From Geodermatophilaceae bacterium URHB0062 (GTDB lineage: Bacteria > Actinomycetota > Actinomycetes > Mycobacteriales > Geodermatophilaceae), in contig KK211087.1 in the NCBI GenBank assembly GCA_000620185.1, positions 124,001 through 188,000 of the forward strand: DNA of 64,000 nucleotides, written 5' to 3'. The notes beneath the pieces were generated by a model, which had not been told where the DNA came from, made no database searches, and saw nothing but the letters and a program-made list of their open reading frames with translations. Position 1 is the first letter of the stretch. The number at the start of each line of letters is the position of its first letter. Position numbers and translations under genes: made by a program. Shown here piece by piece: positions 16,469-23,862 of the stretch.

Positions 16469-16501
16469 CGGTGCGGACCCGGTTCCATCGGGTCCGCACC
16501 G
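16469..16501 (+). terminator. Perfect 13-bp hairpin after BKACE
   Basis: Arms CGGTGCGGACCCG (16469-16481) and CGGGTCCGCACCG (16489-16501) with a 7-base loop. A probable terminator or attenuator between BKACE and the transporter; it argues against translation starting at the ATG at 16508. Confidence 0.6.
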
Positions 16502-16609
16502 GTCACCATGTCGACTGCGAACTCCGCGTTCGAGGTCGACCCCACCGGCCCGCCCGTCACCGGACGGGCGCCGGACATCGACATCGAACAAGCGCACTGG
16601 AGCGTCGTC

Positions 16610-17935
16610 ATGGCATCACTGGTCACCGAGAGCAGGGTCGACACCCCGGTCGTCCCGGCCTCCACCCCGACCCCCACGGCCCGGAAGTTCTTCCCGTGGG
16701 TCGTCTTCCTCCTCACGTTCGGACTCCTGCTCTCGGACTACATGTCCCGGCAGGTGCTCTCGTCGGTCTTCCCCTTCCTCAAGGTCGAGTGGGCGCTCAG
16801 CGACACGCAGCTCGGCGCGCTCACCAGCGCCGTCGCGCTGACCGTCGGCCTGCTCGCCGTCCCGCTGTCCCTGCTGGGTGACCGGTGGGGCCGCAGCAAG
16901 TCGATCGTGCTGATGGGCACCATCTGGAGTCTGGCCACCGTCGGCTCGGCGATCTCGGCCGGCTACGGCGAGTTGATGCTCTCCCGCCTGTTCATCGGCG
17001 TGGGCGAGGCCGCCTACGGCAGCGTCGGCCTGGCCGTCGTGCTCGCCGTCTTCCCGGCCTACCGTCGGGCCACTCTCAGCGGGGCGTTCATCGCCGGCGG
17101 ATCGTTCGGCTCGGTGCTCGGCGTCGCCCTCGGTGGCGCACTGGCAGTCCAGTTCGGCTGGCGCTGGTCCTTCGCCGCGATGGCGATCCTCGGTCTCGTC
17201 CTGGTCCTGCTCTACCGCCTGTTCATCACCGACAAGAAGCTCGACGCCCACCGCGTCGACGACGTGGCCGAGGGCGAGCCGGTCGTGGTCCCCGGCGGCC
17301 GGGCGAAGCTGCGCACGCTGTTCAGCACCCCCTCGGTCATCGCCGCCTATGTCGGCAGCGGTCTGCAGCTGTTCATCGCCGGCTCGCTGTTCGCCTGGCT
17401 GCCCAGCTACCTGGGCCGCGCCTACGGACTCGCGCCCGACAAGGCCGCCGGCCTCGCCGCGATCGCGATCCTCTTCATGGGCGTCGGCATGATCGTCTGC
17501 GGCGCGGTCACCGACCGGCTCAGCCGGACACTGGCCATCCGCAAATGGACGACGGCCATCGTCTACACCACGGCCTCCTTGGTCTTCCTCTTCATCGGCT
17601 TCTCGTTGGCCCCGGGCGGCGCCCAGCTCCTCCTGCTGGCGATCGGCATCTTCTTCGCCGCCGGCACCTCGGGCCCGGCCGGTGCGATGGTCTCCAACCT
17701 GACCCACGAGTCCATCCGGGCGACCGCGTTCGGCACGCTGACCCTGGCCAACAACCTGCTCGGCCTGGCCGCCGGACCGCTGGTCACGGGCATCCTGGCC
17801 GACAGGTTCGGCCTGGAGGGTGCGATGAAGATCGTCCCGATCGCGGCCGTCGGTGCGCTGATTGCACTGCTGATCGGCCGCAAGTACTACGCCACCAGCC
17901 TCGCCAAGGTGAACGCCCCGGCGGCCACCCGATGA
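16610..17935 (+). CDS. MFS transporter of the BKACE cluster
   Basis: A 441-residue permease with 12 predicted helices. It has LLLSDYMSRQVLSSVFPFLK before TM2, GDRWGRSKS in loop 2-3 (motif A), and VGEAAYGSVG, typical of spinster-like MFS proteins. It likely imports the substrate of the cluster. ATG 16610 is chosen because TGGAGCG lies just upstream and similarity to the paralogue at 28156 begins shortly after; the earlier ATG at 16508 lacks a ribosome site. The stop overlaps the next start as ATGA. The paralogue at 28156-29448 also sits beside an AraC gene. Confidence 0.9.
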   Translation: MASLVTESRVDTPVVPASTPTPTARKFFPWVVFLLTFGLLLSDYMSRQVLSSVFPFLKVEWALSDTQLGALTSAVALTVGLLAVPLSLLGDRWGRSKSIVLMGTIWSLATVGSAISAGYGELMLSRLFIGVGEAAYGSVGLAVVLAVFPAYRRATLSGAFIAGGSFGSVLGVALGGALAVQFGWRWSFAAMAILGLVLVLLYRLFITDKKLDAHRVDDVAEGEPVVVPGGRAKLRTLFSTPSVIAAYVGSGLQLFIAGSLFAWLPSYLGRAYGLAPDKAAGLAAIAILFMGVGMIVCGAVTDRLSRTLAIRKWTTAIVYTTASLVFLFIGFSLAPGGAQLLLLAIGIFFAAGTSGPAGAMVSNLTHESIRATAFGTLTLANNLLGLAAGPLVTGILADRFGLEGAMKIVPIAAVGALIALLIGRKYYATSLAKVNAPAATR

Positions 17936-18552
17936 GCGACGCGACCGTCGTCCTCGTCCCGGGCCTGCGCGGCCACGTCGCGGACCACTGGCAGACGCGG
18001 CTGGCCGCGACTTTGCCGAGCGTGCGCACCGTTCCGCCGCTCGGCCGGGACGAGCCGAGCCTGCTGGCCCGCGTCACGCTGCTGGACCGGATTGTCGAGG
18101 ACGTGGACGGCCCCGTGGTCATCGTGGCCCACAGCGCCGGGGTGCTGGTCACCGTGCACTGGGCGGCGACGTACACCGGGACGGCGGTGGTGGGGGCCCT
18201 GCTCGCCACCCCACCGGCCTTCGCCACCGCACTGCCGCCGGAGTACCCCTCGATCCGTGACCTGCGCGATCGCGGTTGGCTGCCGGTCCCGCGGCGCTCG
18301 CTGCCCTTTCCGAGCATCCTCGCGACGAGCACCGACGACCCGCTGGGCAACCCGGTGCGGGTGCGGGCCATGGCCGACGCGTGGGGCAGCCGGGAGCACT
18401 CGCTCGGTCCCGTCGGGCACCTGAACCCGGCCTCCGGGTTCGGCGAGTGGCCGGAGGCGGTCGAGCTGATCGGCCGGCTGCGCGGGGGCGCTGTCGAGAG
18501 CGACGTGGACGAGTCCCGCTTCTGCCGCGTGCTCGAGCCGGCACGGGCATGA
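17932..18552 (+). CDS. RBBP9/YdeN-type alpha/beta-hydrolase
   Basis: A 206-residue serine hydrolase of the RBBP9/YdeN group. The nucleophile is Ser68 in IVAHSAGVL, the acid is in STDDPLG, and the histidine is in GHLNPASGFGEWP near the C-terminus, which is characteristic of the group. It probably cleaves a small ester, thioester or lactone intermediate of the cluster. It starts at 17932, overlapping the MFS stop (ATGA), and its own stop overlaps the next start (ATGA), so the three genes are translationally coupled. Confidence 0.88.
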   Translation: MSDATVVLVPGLRGHVADHWQTRLAATLPSVRTVPPLGRDEPSLLARVTLLDRIVEDVDGPVVIVAHSAGVLVTVHWAATYTGTAVVGALLATPPAFATALPPEYPSIRDLRDRGWLPVPRRSLPFPSILATSTDDPLGNPVRVRAMADAWGSREHSLGPVGHLNPASGFGEWPEAVELIGRLRGGAVESDVDESRFCRVLEPARA

Positions 18553-19619
18553 CCGCGGTGATCGAGCCGCGCGGCGACGTGGACACCGCCGCCGTCGGCT
18601 CCCGGGCGGACGACGGTGCGGTCCCCGGCGGGGCCGTCCGGCCCCGCCGGTGGCCGGGCCTGGTCGCCGCGGGCGTCGGCTTCGGGGGCGCGCTGCTCGC
18701 CCACCAGCTCCTGCCCGCGGTCGGCGTCCTCACGTTCGCGGTGGCGCTGGGCATGGTGGCCGGCAACACCCGGCTGCTCCCCGCCGCGGCGGCATGGTCG
18801 CTCGGACGGCTCACCCGGCGCCTGCTGCGCATCGGGATCGTGCTGCTCGGCTTCTCGGTGTCGTTCGGTTCGATCGCCGCGCTGGGGCTGGGCACGGTCG
18901 GCCTGGTGGCGGGCACGCTCGTCGCGACGCTCGTCGTCACCACCTGGCTCGGCAACCGGGTCGGGCTCGGCGGGGCGCGCAGCCTGCTGATCGGCACGGG
19001 CTTCGCCATCTGCGGCGCATCGGCGATCGCGGCGATGGAGGAGACCGCCGGTGCCGACGAGGAGGACGTCGCCGTCGGGGTCGCGATGGTCACCCTCTTC
19101 GGGACGCTGGCCATGGTGCTGATGCCGTTGCTGTGGCACCCGCTCGGGCTCAGCGACGTGCAGTTCGGCACCTGGGCCGGAGCGAGCATCCAGGAGGTCG
19201 GCCAGGTCGTCGCTGCGGCGGGTGCCGGTGGCGCCGCCGTCGTGGGCGTGGCCGTCGTCGTCAAGCTGACCCGCGTGCTCCTGCTCGCGCCGGTGGTCGC
19301 CGTCGTCAGCGTGCGTCGCCGGATGTCGTCCTCCGAGCGGAGCACGGACGCGAAGCGGCCGCCGATCGTGCCGCTGTTCGTGCTGGGCTTCGTCGCGTGC
19401 GTGGCGCTCCGGAGCACGGGGGTCGTCCCGGCCGGCGCACTGGCCCTGATCTCTCAGGTGCAGGTCGCCGCCCTGGCCGCCGCCCTGTTCGGGATGGGTG
19501 CCGGTGTGAAGCTGCGGTCGCTGCTGCGGCGCAGTGGACCGGTCCTCGCGGTCGCCGCGGCCTCGACCGTGTTCGTCGCCGGGATCTCCCTCGCCGGGAT
19601 CCTGCTGCTCGGACAGTGA
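18549..19619 (+). CDS. YeiH-family (UPF0324) putative sulfate/anion exporter
   Basis: A 356-residue polytopic membrane protein with about ten helices, of the YeiH/UPF0324 family annotated as putative sulfate exporters. Family blocks are LLRIGIVLLGFSVSF, TGFAICGASAIAA and GTWAGASIQEVGQVVAAA. A ~30-residue hydrophilic N-terminus precedes TM1. Placed last in the cluster and coupled to the hydrolase, it may remove an inorganic or sulfonate product of catabolism (inference). A strong bidirectional terminator follows at 19629-19665. Confidence 0.88.
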   Translation: MTAVIEPRGDVDTAAVGSRADDGAVPGGAVRPRRWPGLVAAGVGFGGALLAHQLLPAVGVLTFAVALGMVAGNTRLLPAAAAWSLGRLTRRLLRIGIVLLGFSVSFGSIAALGLGTVGLVAGTLVATLVVTTWLGNRVGLGGARSLLIGTGFAICGASAIAAMEETAGADEEDVAVGVAMVTLFGTLAMVLMPLLWHPLGLSDVQFGTWAGASIQEVGQVVAAAGAGGAAVVGVAVVVKLTRVLLLAPVVAVVSVRRRMSSSERSTDAKRPPIVPLFVLGFVACVALRSTGVVPAGALALISQVQVAALAAALFGMGAGVKLRSLLRRSGPVLAVAAASTVFVAGISLAGILLLGQ

Positions 19620-19628
19620 TCCACCGTC

Positions 19629-19665
19629 GTTCCGCCGGGGTCTCGATCCGAGGCCCCGGCGGAAC
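19629..19665. terminator. Bidirectional terminator between convergent operons
   Basis: A 16-bp stem, GTTCCGCCGGGGTCTC (19629-19644) with GAGGCCCCGGCGGAAC (19650-19665), with one G-T-type mismatch and a 5-base loop. It separates the plus-strand catabolic cluster from the minus-strand genes. Confidence 0.8.
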
Positions 19666-19681
19666 GGCTGTTGACCTGACG

Positions 19682-20173
19682 TCAGTGGACGAAGGCCTTC
19701 AGCGCGATCAGACCGGCGCCGACGAGCGCCACGAGGGCACCCTTGATCAACGCGCGGCCCGCATCCGCGCCGGCGAACCGGGCGGCCCAGTACCCGTAGA
19801 ACCCGATCAGGCCGAGCCCCGTCCACTTGGCGATCGAGAAGGCGGTGTCGATCTTGCAGAGGCCCATCGCCGACAGCAGGAAGAACACCGCCGGGAAGGC
19901 GACGCCGAAGCCGACCCCGGCGGCGTCCTCGACCATGTGGCGCAGCTGCGGCCGGCTGACCGGCTGCCGGGTACTGGTCTCGACGCCGACGACCTCGCTG
20001 TAGACCTCCGCGAGGCCGACCGCGAGCGCGGTGCCCACGAGCCAGACGGCCATGACCGACGCCGTCGGAGGGTGGCTCTCCAGCGTCACCACGAGCGCCA
20101 AGCCGATGATCGAGCCGTAGACGACCCGTCCGACCTGCCGCGACCCGAGGTGCTGCTCGAGGCTCGTCCGCAT
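19682..20173 (-). CDS. Small integral membrane protein, unknown function
   Basis: A 163-residue protein with about five hydrophobic segments, including GRVVYGSIIGLALVVTLE near the N-terminus and a Gly/Ala-rich last helix. The GSIIGLALV and AEVYSEV region faintly recalls VIT/CCC1-like metal transporters, but length and motifs do not settle it. The ATG at 20173 overlaps the TGA of the upstream alpha/beta-hydrolase gene (ATGA), so the two are co-translated. Function unknown. Confidence 0.72.
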   Translation of the reverse strand: MRTSLEQHLGSRQVGRVVYGSIIGLALVVTLESHPPTASVMAVWLVGTALAVGLAEVYSEVVGVETSTRQPVSRPQLRHMVEDAAGVGFGVAFPAVFFLLSAMGLCKIDTAFSIAKWTGLGLIGFYGYWAARFAGADAGRALIKGALVALVGAGLIALKAFVH

Positions 20174-22137
20174 CAGCCGACTGCTCCGGGAACGACGGCG
20201 AACATCCTCTCCCGCACGGTCTCGCGCGCCTCGAGGGTCCCCTCGATCCGGGACAGCTGCTCCTCGCTGGCCGGGAGCCCGTACACGTCGCTGAGGAAGC
20301 GCGGCAGATCCGCGCGGTAATCGTGCTGGTTCGCGCCGAAGGGGCCCGCCGTCTGCGCGTTCTTCATGTCCACCAGGCTCTGGAAGAACGTCGTCACCGG
20401 CCGCCACCGCATGGCCGGAGAGATGCCACGGGGGCTCCCGGTGGCGATGGGCTGCGGGCGCGGCCGGGAGGGGCCCAGCCAGTCCGGCGGGTACCAGAGC
20501 AGGTCGGGTCCGAACCTGGTCACGCCGTCGTTGTCGTGGCTGAGCAGCACGAAGCGGGGCCGGCGGCCCCGCTCGGCGAGGGCGGCCAACTGCGCGTGGT
20601 CGTTGACGACGGCGACGGCCCCCCGGTCGACGTCCAGCCGGTTGCCGCGGGTGACCTGGCGCATCCACTTGCTCCCGTACGGCGTCCCGATCCACAGCGC
20701 CCGGTCGATGCCCATCGCGTCGAGGCCGAGCGTGCCCCAGTGCAGGAACACGTCCTGGCTCGTGTGGGCGCCGAGGCTCTCGCCGAACAGCACCACCCGG
20801 GGACGACGACCGGGGTTGTCCCGCAGACGCTGGAGTATCCGTAGCCAGAGCAACCGGTTCTGCTCCCGGGCCCCGCGCACCATGCCGAGGGACAGCGGCG
20901 ACGGGCGGCGCGAGTACTGCATCGTCACGGTGGCGACGTCCCCGAGCGCGAGGTACTGCAGCGCAGCGGTGGCGACGTAGTTGACGTAGCCGGTGCCGGT
21001 GGGGGAGACGAGGACGAGCAGGGACCGGTCGAGCGCGCCGGTCCGGTCCAGCTCGGCCATGGCGAGGTCGACCCGCTCCCGCGGGCTCGGCGCGTTGTCC
21101 AGCCCGACGTACACCTGGACCGGGGCCGCGCGTGGCGGCGTGCCCATGACGGTCTCGATCGACAGGTCGGGAACGCCGTCCGGGAGGTTGGGGACGGGCC
21201 GGGGCCGCACCGATGCGAGGGCGTGCAACCGGCCGTCGCGCCCCATGCCCGCCCACGACACGAGGCTGTCGGAGCTCCCGCTGACCGTCGACGGGACCCA
21301 GCGCTGGTCCTCGCCGATCACCGGCACGTCGGACGACGTCACCGACTCGATCCGCTGCATCGCCCGCTGCCACACCGTGGAGGCGCCGAGCCCCAGGCCG
21401 GCCAGGAAGCCGGCGTGGCCGGCCAGCCGCCACAGCTCGGCGGGCCCGGGCAGCACCCCGGCCAGCCGACGCGCCAGCAGTTCGGTGAGGGCGTGCTCGC
21501 CGTAGGCGACGCCGGCGAGGCAGCCGACGATCCCTGTCGCGACGGCGAGCGACTGCACGGCGGGCGGAGGAGCGCCGTCGTCCCCGTGCTCGGCCTGCGC
21601 GGTCGCCCTGAGCCGCTCTACGACATAGGCGACGGTGAGACCGACGGGCAGTGCGAGGGGCACCGAGGCGAGGCGGCCGCCGAACCGCAGCCGGTCGTCG
21701 AGCGCCCGGGTGCCCGCCTGGGCCCCGCTGAGCAGCGCCCCGCCGAGGCCCGCGGAACCGAGCCGCCAGGCTGCTTGGCGTACGACTCCCCGGAGCGGAT
21801 CGTCGGCGCGCGGCGGGAGGGCGCGCAGGACCGCGAGCCCCACGGGCACCGCGGCGGCGTCCACCGCAATCGTGGCGGTGCGACGCGCGGCCAAGGACGG
21901 CGATCCGTCGACGAGGAACCGCGCCGTCGCCACCAGCGCGTCCTGCGCGCCTGCGGCGAGCAGGAAGTGCAGACCCGTGGCGAGCCCGCTCACCAGCCCC
22001 TGATCGAGGGCCGTGCGAGCGGAGAGTGACGGCGCGAAGGTGCCCGGCGCCATGGCGGCGGCGAGGACGAGGCCCACGTCCGGCGCGCTGCTCGTCGTGC
22101 CCGGCCACCCGCGGTCTCGCTCTCCCGCACCACCCAT
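20173..22137 (-). CDS. Membrane-anchored alpha/beta-hydrolase (PF10081/PF15420 type), copy 1
   Basis: A 654-residue protein. The first ~280 residues hold several hydrophobic helices (N-terminal membrane domain), and the rest is an alpha/beta-hydrolase catalytic domain. The nucleophile lies in FGESLGAHTSQDVF (Ser near residue 455), and VYVGLDNAPSPRERVDLAM opens the catalytic part. The C-terminal LLWYPPDWLG and VTTFFQSLVD are typical of the actinobacterial family. The likely activity is on lipid or envelope esters, but the substrate is unknown. A paralogue is at 52767. The start codon is uncertain: ATG 22137 lacks a good Shine-Dalgarno. A 24-bp element shared with the paralogue lies 32 bases upstream. 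Confidence 0.85.
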   Translation of the reverse strand: MGGAGERDRGWPGTTSSAPDVGLVLAAAMAPGTFAPSLSARTALDQGLVSGLATGLHFLLAAGAQDALVATARFLVDGSPSLAARRTATIAVDAAAVPVGLAVLRALPPRADDPLRGVVRQAAWRLGSAGLGGALLSGAQAGTRALDDRLRFGGRLASVPLALPVGLTVAYVVERLRATAQAEHGDDGAPPPAVQSLAVATGIVGCLAGVAYGEHALTELLARRLAGVLPGPAELWRLAGHAGFLAGLGLGASTVWQRAMQRIESVTSSDVPVIGEDQRWVPSTVSGSSDSLVSWAGMGRDGRLHALASVRPRPVPNLPDGVPDLSIETVMGTPPRAAPVQVYVGLDNAPSPRERVDLAMAELDRTGALDRSLLVLVSPTGTGYVNYVATAALQYLALGDVATVTMQYSRRPSPLSLGMVRGAREQNRLLWLRILQRLRDNPGRRPRVVLFGESLGAHTSQDVFLHWGTLGLDAMGIDRALWIGTPYGSKWMRQVTRGNRLDVDRGAVAVVNDHAQLAALAERGRRPRFVLLSHDNDGVTRFGPDLLWYPPDWLGPSRPRPQPIATGSPRGISPAMRWRPVTTFFQSLVDMKNAQTAGPFGANQHDYRADLPRFLSDVYGLPASEEQLSRIEGTLEARETVRERMFAVVPGAVG

Positions 22138-22168
22138 GCCCGGATCGTGGCGCTGCCCGGGCCGCCGC

Positions 22169-22192
22169 GGTTCATCCTCCCGGTAGGAGTCC
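22169..22192. promoter_or_regulatory. 24-bp element shared with 52693-52716
   Basis: GGTTCATCC, three bases, CGGTAGGAGTCC. It matches 22 of 24 positions of the element upstream of the paralogous hydrolase at 52767. It overlaps the end of the kinase gene and contains a TCATCC half-site. Confidence 0.5.
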
Positions 22193-23650
22193 CGGGCCGT
22201 CGGCCCCGTCCGCGTCGTTCTGCTCGGCAGCCCCCGGCTGAGGCAGCCTCGCCGACGCCGTCTCCCTGAGGTCACCGGGCCGCGGGGCCGGGAGCTGCAC
22301 GGCGTCCGCCGCCGTGCGGGTCCCGACGGGGGTGGACCGGTCGGCGCCGGCGCGGGGCGACCGGCCGACAGCCAGAGCCCACAACGTCGCCCAGTCCAGA
22401 CGCCCCCGCGGCGGCCGGATGCCCGGTCGCTCGCGGGGCAGCCGCACCCGGAGGGCGCCGGGGCGAACGGTGCACCGCACCGGGGTGGGGAGCCGCACCG
22501 TTTCACCGTCGATTCCCACCGGGATCTCGGGCACGTCCGCCGTCACGACGACCTCCCGTGCCTCGGCGCGCCCCAGGCCCCGGCGGTGGGCGCCCTGGAG
22601 CAGCCCCACCGCCTGCCGGGCCGTGTCCACGCGGACGGCGACCACCCCCAGCACGCCGCGGTCGAGCCGGGAACGCCGTCCCATCCCGCTGAGGTCCGAA
22701 TCCCCGTACGGGTTGTTGCTGACGAGCACTGCGTTCGGGGCGTCCATGGTCAGCTCGGCCGCCTGGACGACGAGGTGGGCGCCGCGACGCCCGCTCAGGA
22801 GGTCGGGCAGGGCTTCCAGCGTCGTGCGGCGCTTGTCGTCCCGGTAGGCGGGGCTCTCCACGATCTCGGCGTAGGCACCGAAGGACGCGTTGTTGACGAA
22901 CGGCCTCCCGTTCACCTCACCGAGATCGATCCGGGCCTCCACCCCGTCGCGCAGCGCCTCGAGGCAGCGGGCGGGGTCCTCGCGGTCGAGCCCGAGGTCC
23001 AGGGCGAAGTGGTTGCGGGTGCCCGCGCTGATGACCAGCAGGGGCACGTCGTGCTCGGCGGCGACCTCCGCCACGAGGGCCTGGGTGCCGTCGCCCCCGG
23101 CCACGCCCAGCACGTCCGCGCCCCGGGCGAGGGCATCGCGCGCGAGCTGCTGGACGTCGACCCCCGGCCGGTCGAGCAGCACCACGTCGGCACCGAGTTC
23201 CTCCGCGCGCTCCTTGAGGTGGAAGCGACCGACCTTGCCGCCGCCCGAGCGCGGGTTCATGATCAGGAACGGCCGCCGAGGCGCCGGCGCCGCAGCGACC
23301 GGAAGGGTCCAGCTCGACCGCTCGGGGGCCAGCGCGAGGCGGCCGGCACCGACCCCGGAGAGCAACAGCGCACCGGCTACCACGGCCACCCACAGCAGCC
23401 CGTTGGCGGCGAACAGGATGAGCGCCGCGACCGGGGTCCCGACGGCCACCGCCAGAGCCAACCAGCGCAGCGCCCCCCGTTGCACCAGGAACCAGAACCC
23501 CGCAGCCACGACGACGACGACGGTCGCGACGGTGAGCAGCACCAGCCACAGGCCGCCACTGCCGGCGAACGCCAGCATGAGTAGGAATGCGACCGTGAGG
23601 AGCGCCAGGGAACCTCGGGCACACCACCGCCGGGAACTCAGGGAATCCAC
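22172..23650 (-). CDS. Diacylglycerol-kinase-family lipid kinase with N-terminal membrane domain
   Basis: About 492 residues. The N-terminal ~110 hold three or four hydrophobic helices. The DAGK catalytic domain follows with MNPRSGGGK (~131-139), GVAGGDGTQALVAEVA (GGDGT ~185-189) and ISAGTRNHFALDLGLDR, and a YegS/LCB5-like C-terminal lobe. A ~100-residue Pro/Arg-rich tail extends beyond the fold. Such enzymes phosphorylate diacylglycerol or related lipids at the membrane. The first in-frame GTG (23659) is flush against GGGAG; the GTG at 23650 has GGGAGG at proper spacing and is preferred. Thirty-four bases precede the alpha/beta-hydrolase start. Confidence 0.85.
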   Translation of the reverse strand: MDSLSSRRWCARGSLALLTVAFLLMLAFAGSGGLWLVLLTVATVVVVVAAGFWFLVQRGALRWLALAVAVGTPVAALILFAANGLLWVAVVAGALLLSGVGAGRLALAPERSSWTLPVAAAPAPRRPFLIMNPRSGGGKVGRFHLKERAEELGADVVLLDRPGVDVQQLARDALARGADVLGVAGGDGTQALVAEVAAEHDVPLLVISAGTRNHFALDLGLDREDPARCLEALRDGVEARIDLGEVNGRPFVNNASFGAYAEIVESPAYRDDKRRTTLEALPDLLSGRRGAHLVVQAAELTMDAPNAVLVSNNPYGDSDLSGMGRRSRLDRGVLGVVAVRVDTARQAVGLLQGAHRRGLGRAEAREVVVTADVPEIPVGIDGETVRLPTPVRCTVRPGALRVRLPRERPGIRPPRGRLDWATLWALAVGRSPRAGADRSTPVGTRTAADAVQLPAPRPGDLRETASARLPQPGAAEQNDADGADGPGLLPGG

Positions 23651-23862
23651 GGCCGCCACCTCCCACGCGCTGATGCTCGGCTCCGGAGACGATGGACGTC
23701 CTGGGATGCCGGGGGATCACCCTCCCCGGACGGTTCCGCTGCCTTCGGGCAGTTCTGCCCCCATGCGCCGTCGGCCGCCGCATCCCGCACCGGCACGCCG
23801 AGGGAGCCTCCCTGACCGTCGTGCGAGCCGGTCACCCGCGCCTGCTTCCTGCAGCGTGGGCA

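Noticed and set aside
16616-17707. Long open frame on the minus strand opposite the MFS gene
   Set aside because: Gln/Asp/Arg/Glu-rich composition and a typical high-GC antisense frame; the plus-strand frame encodes a clear transporter.
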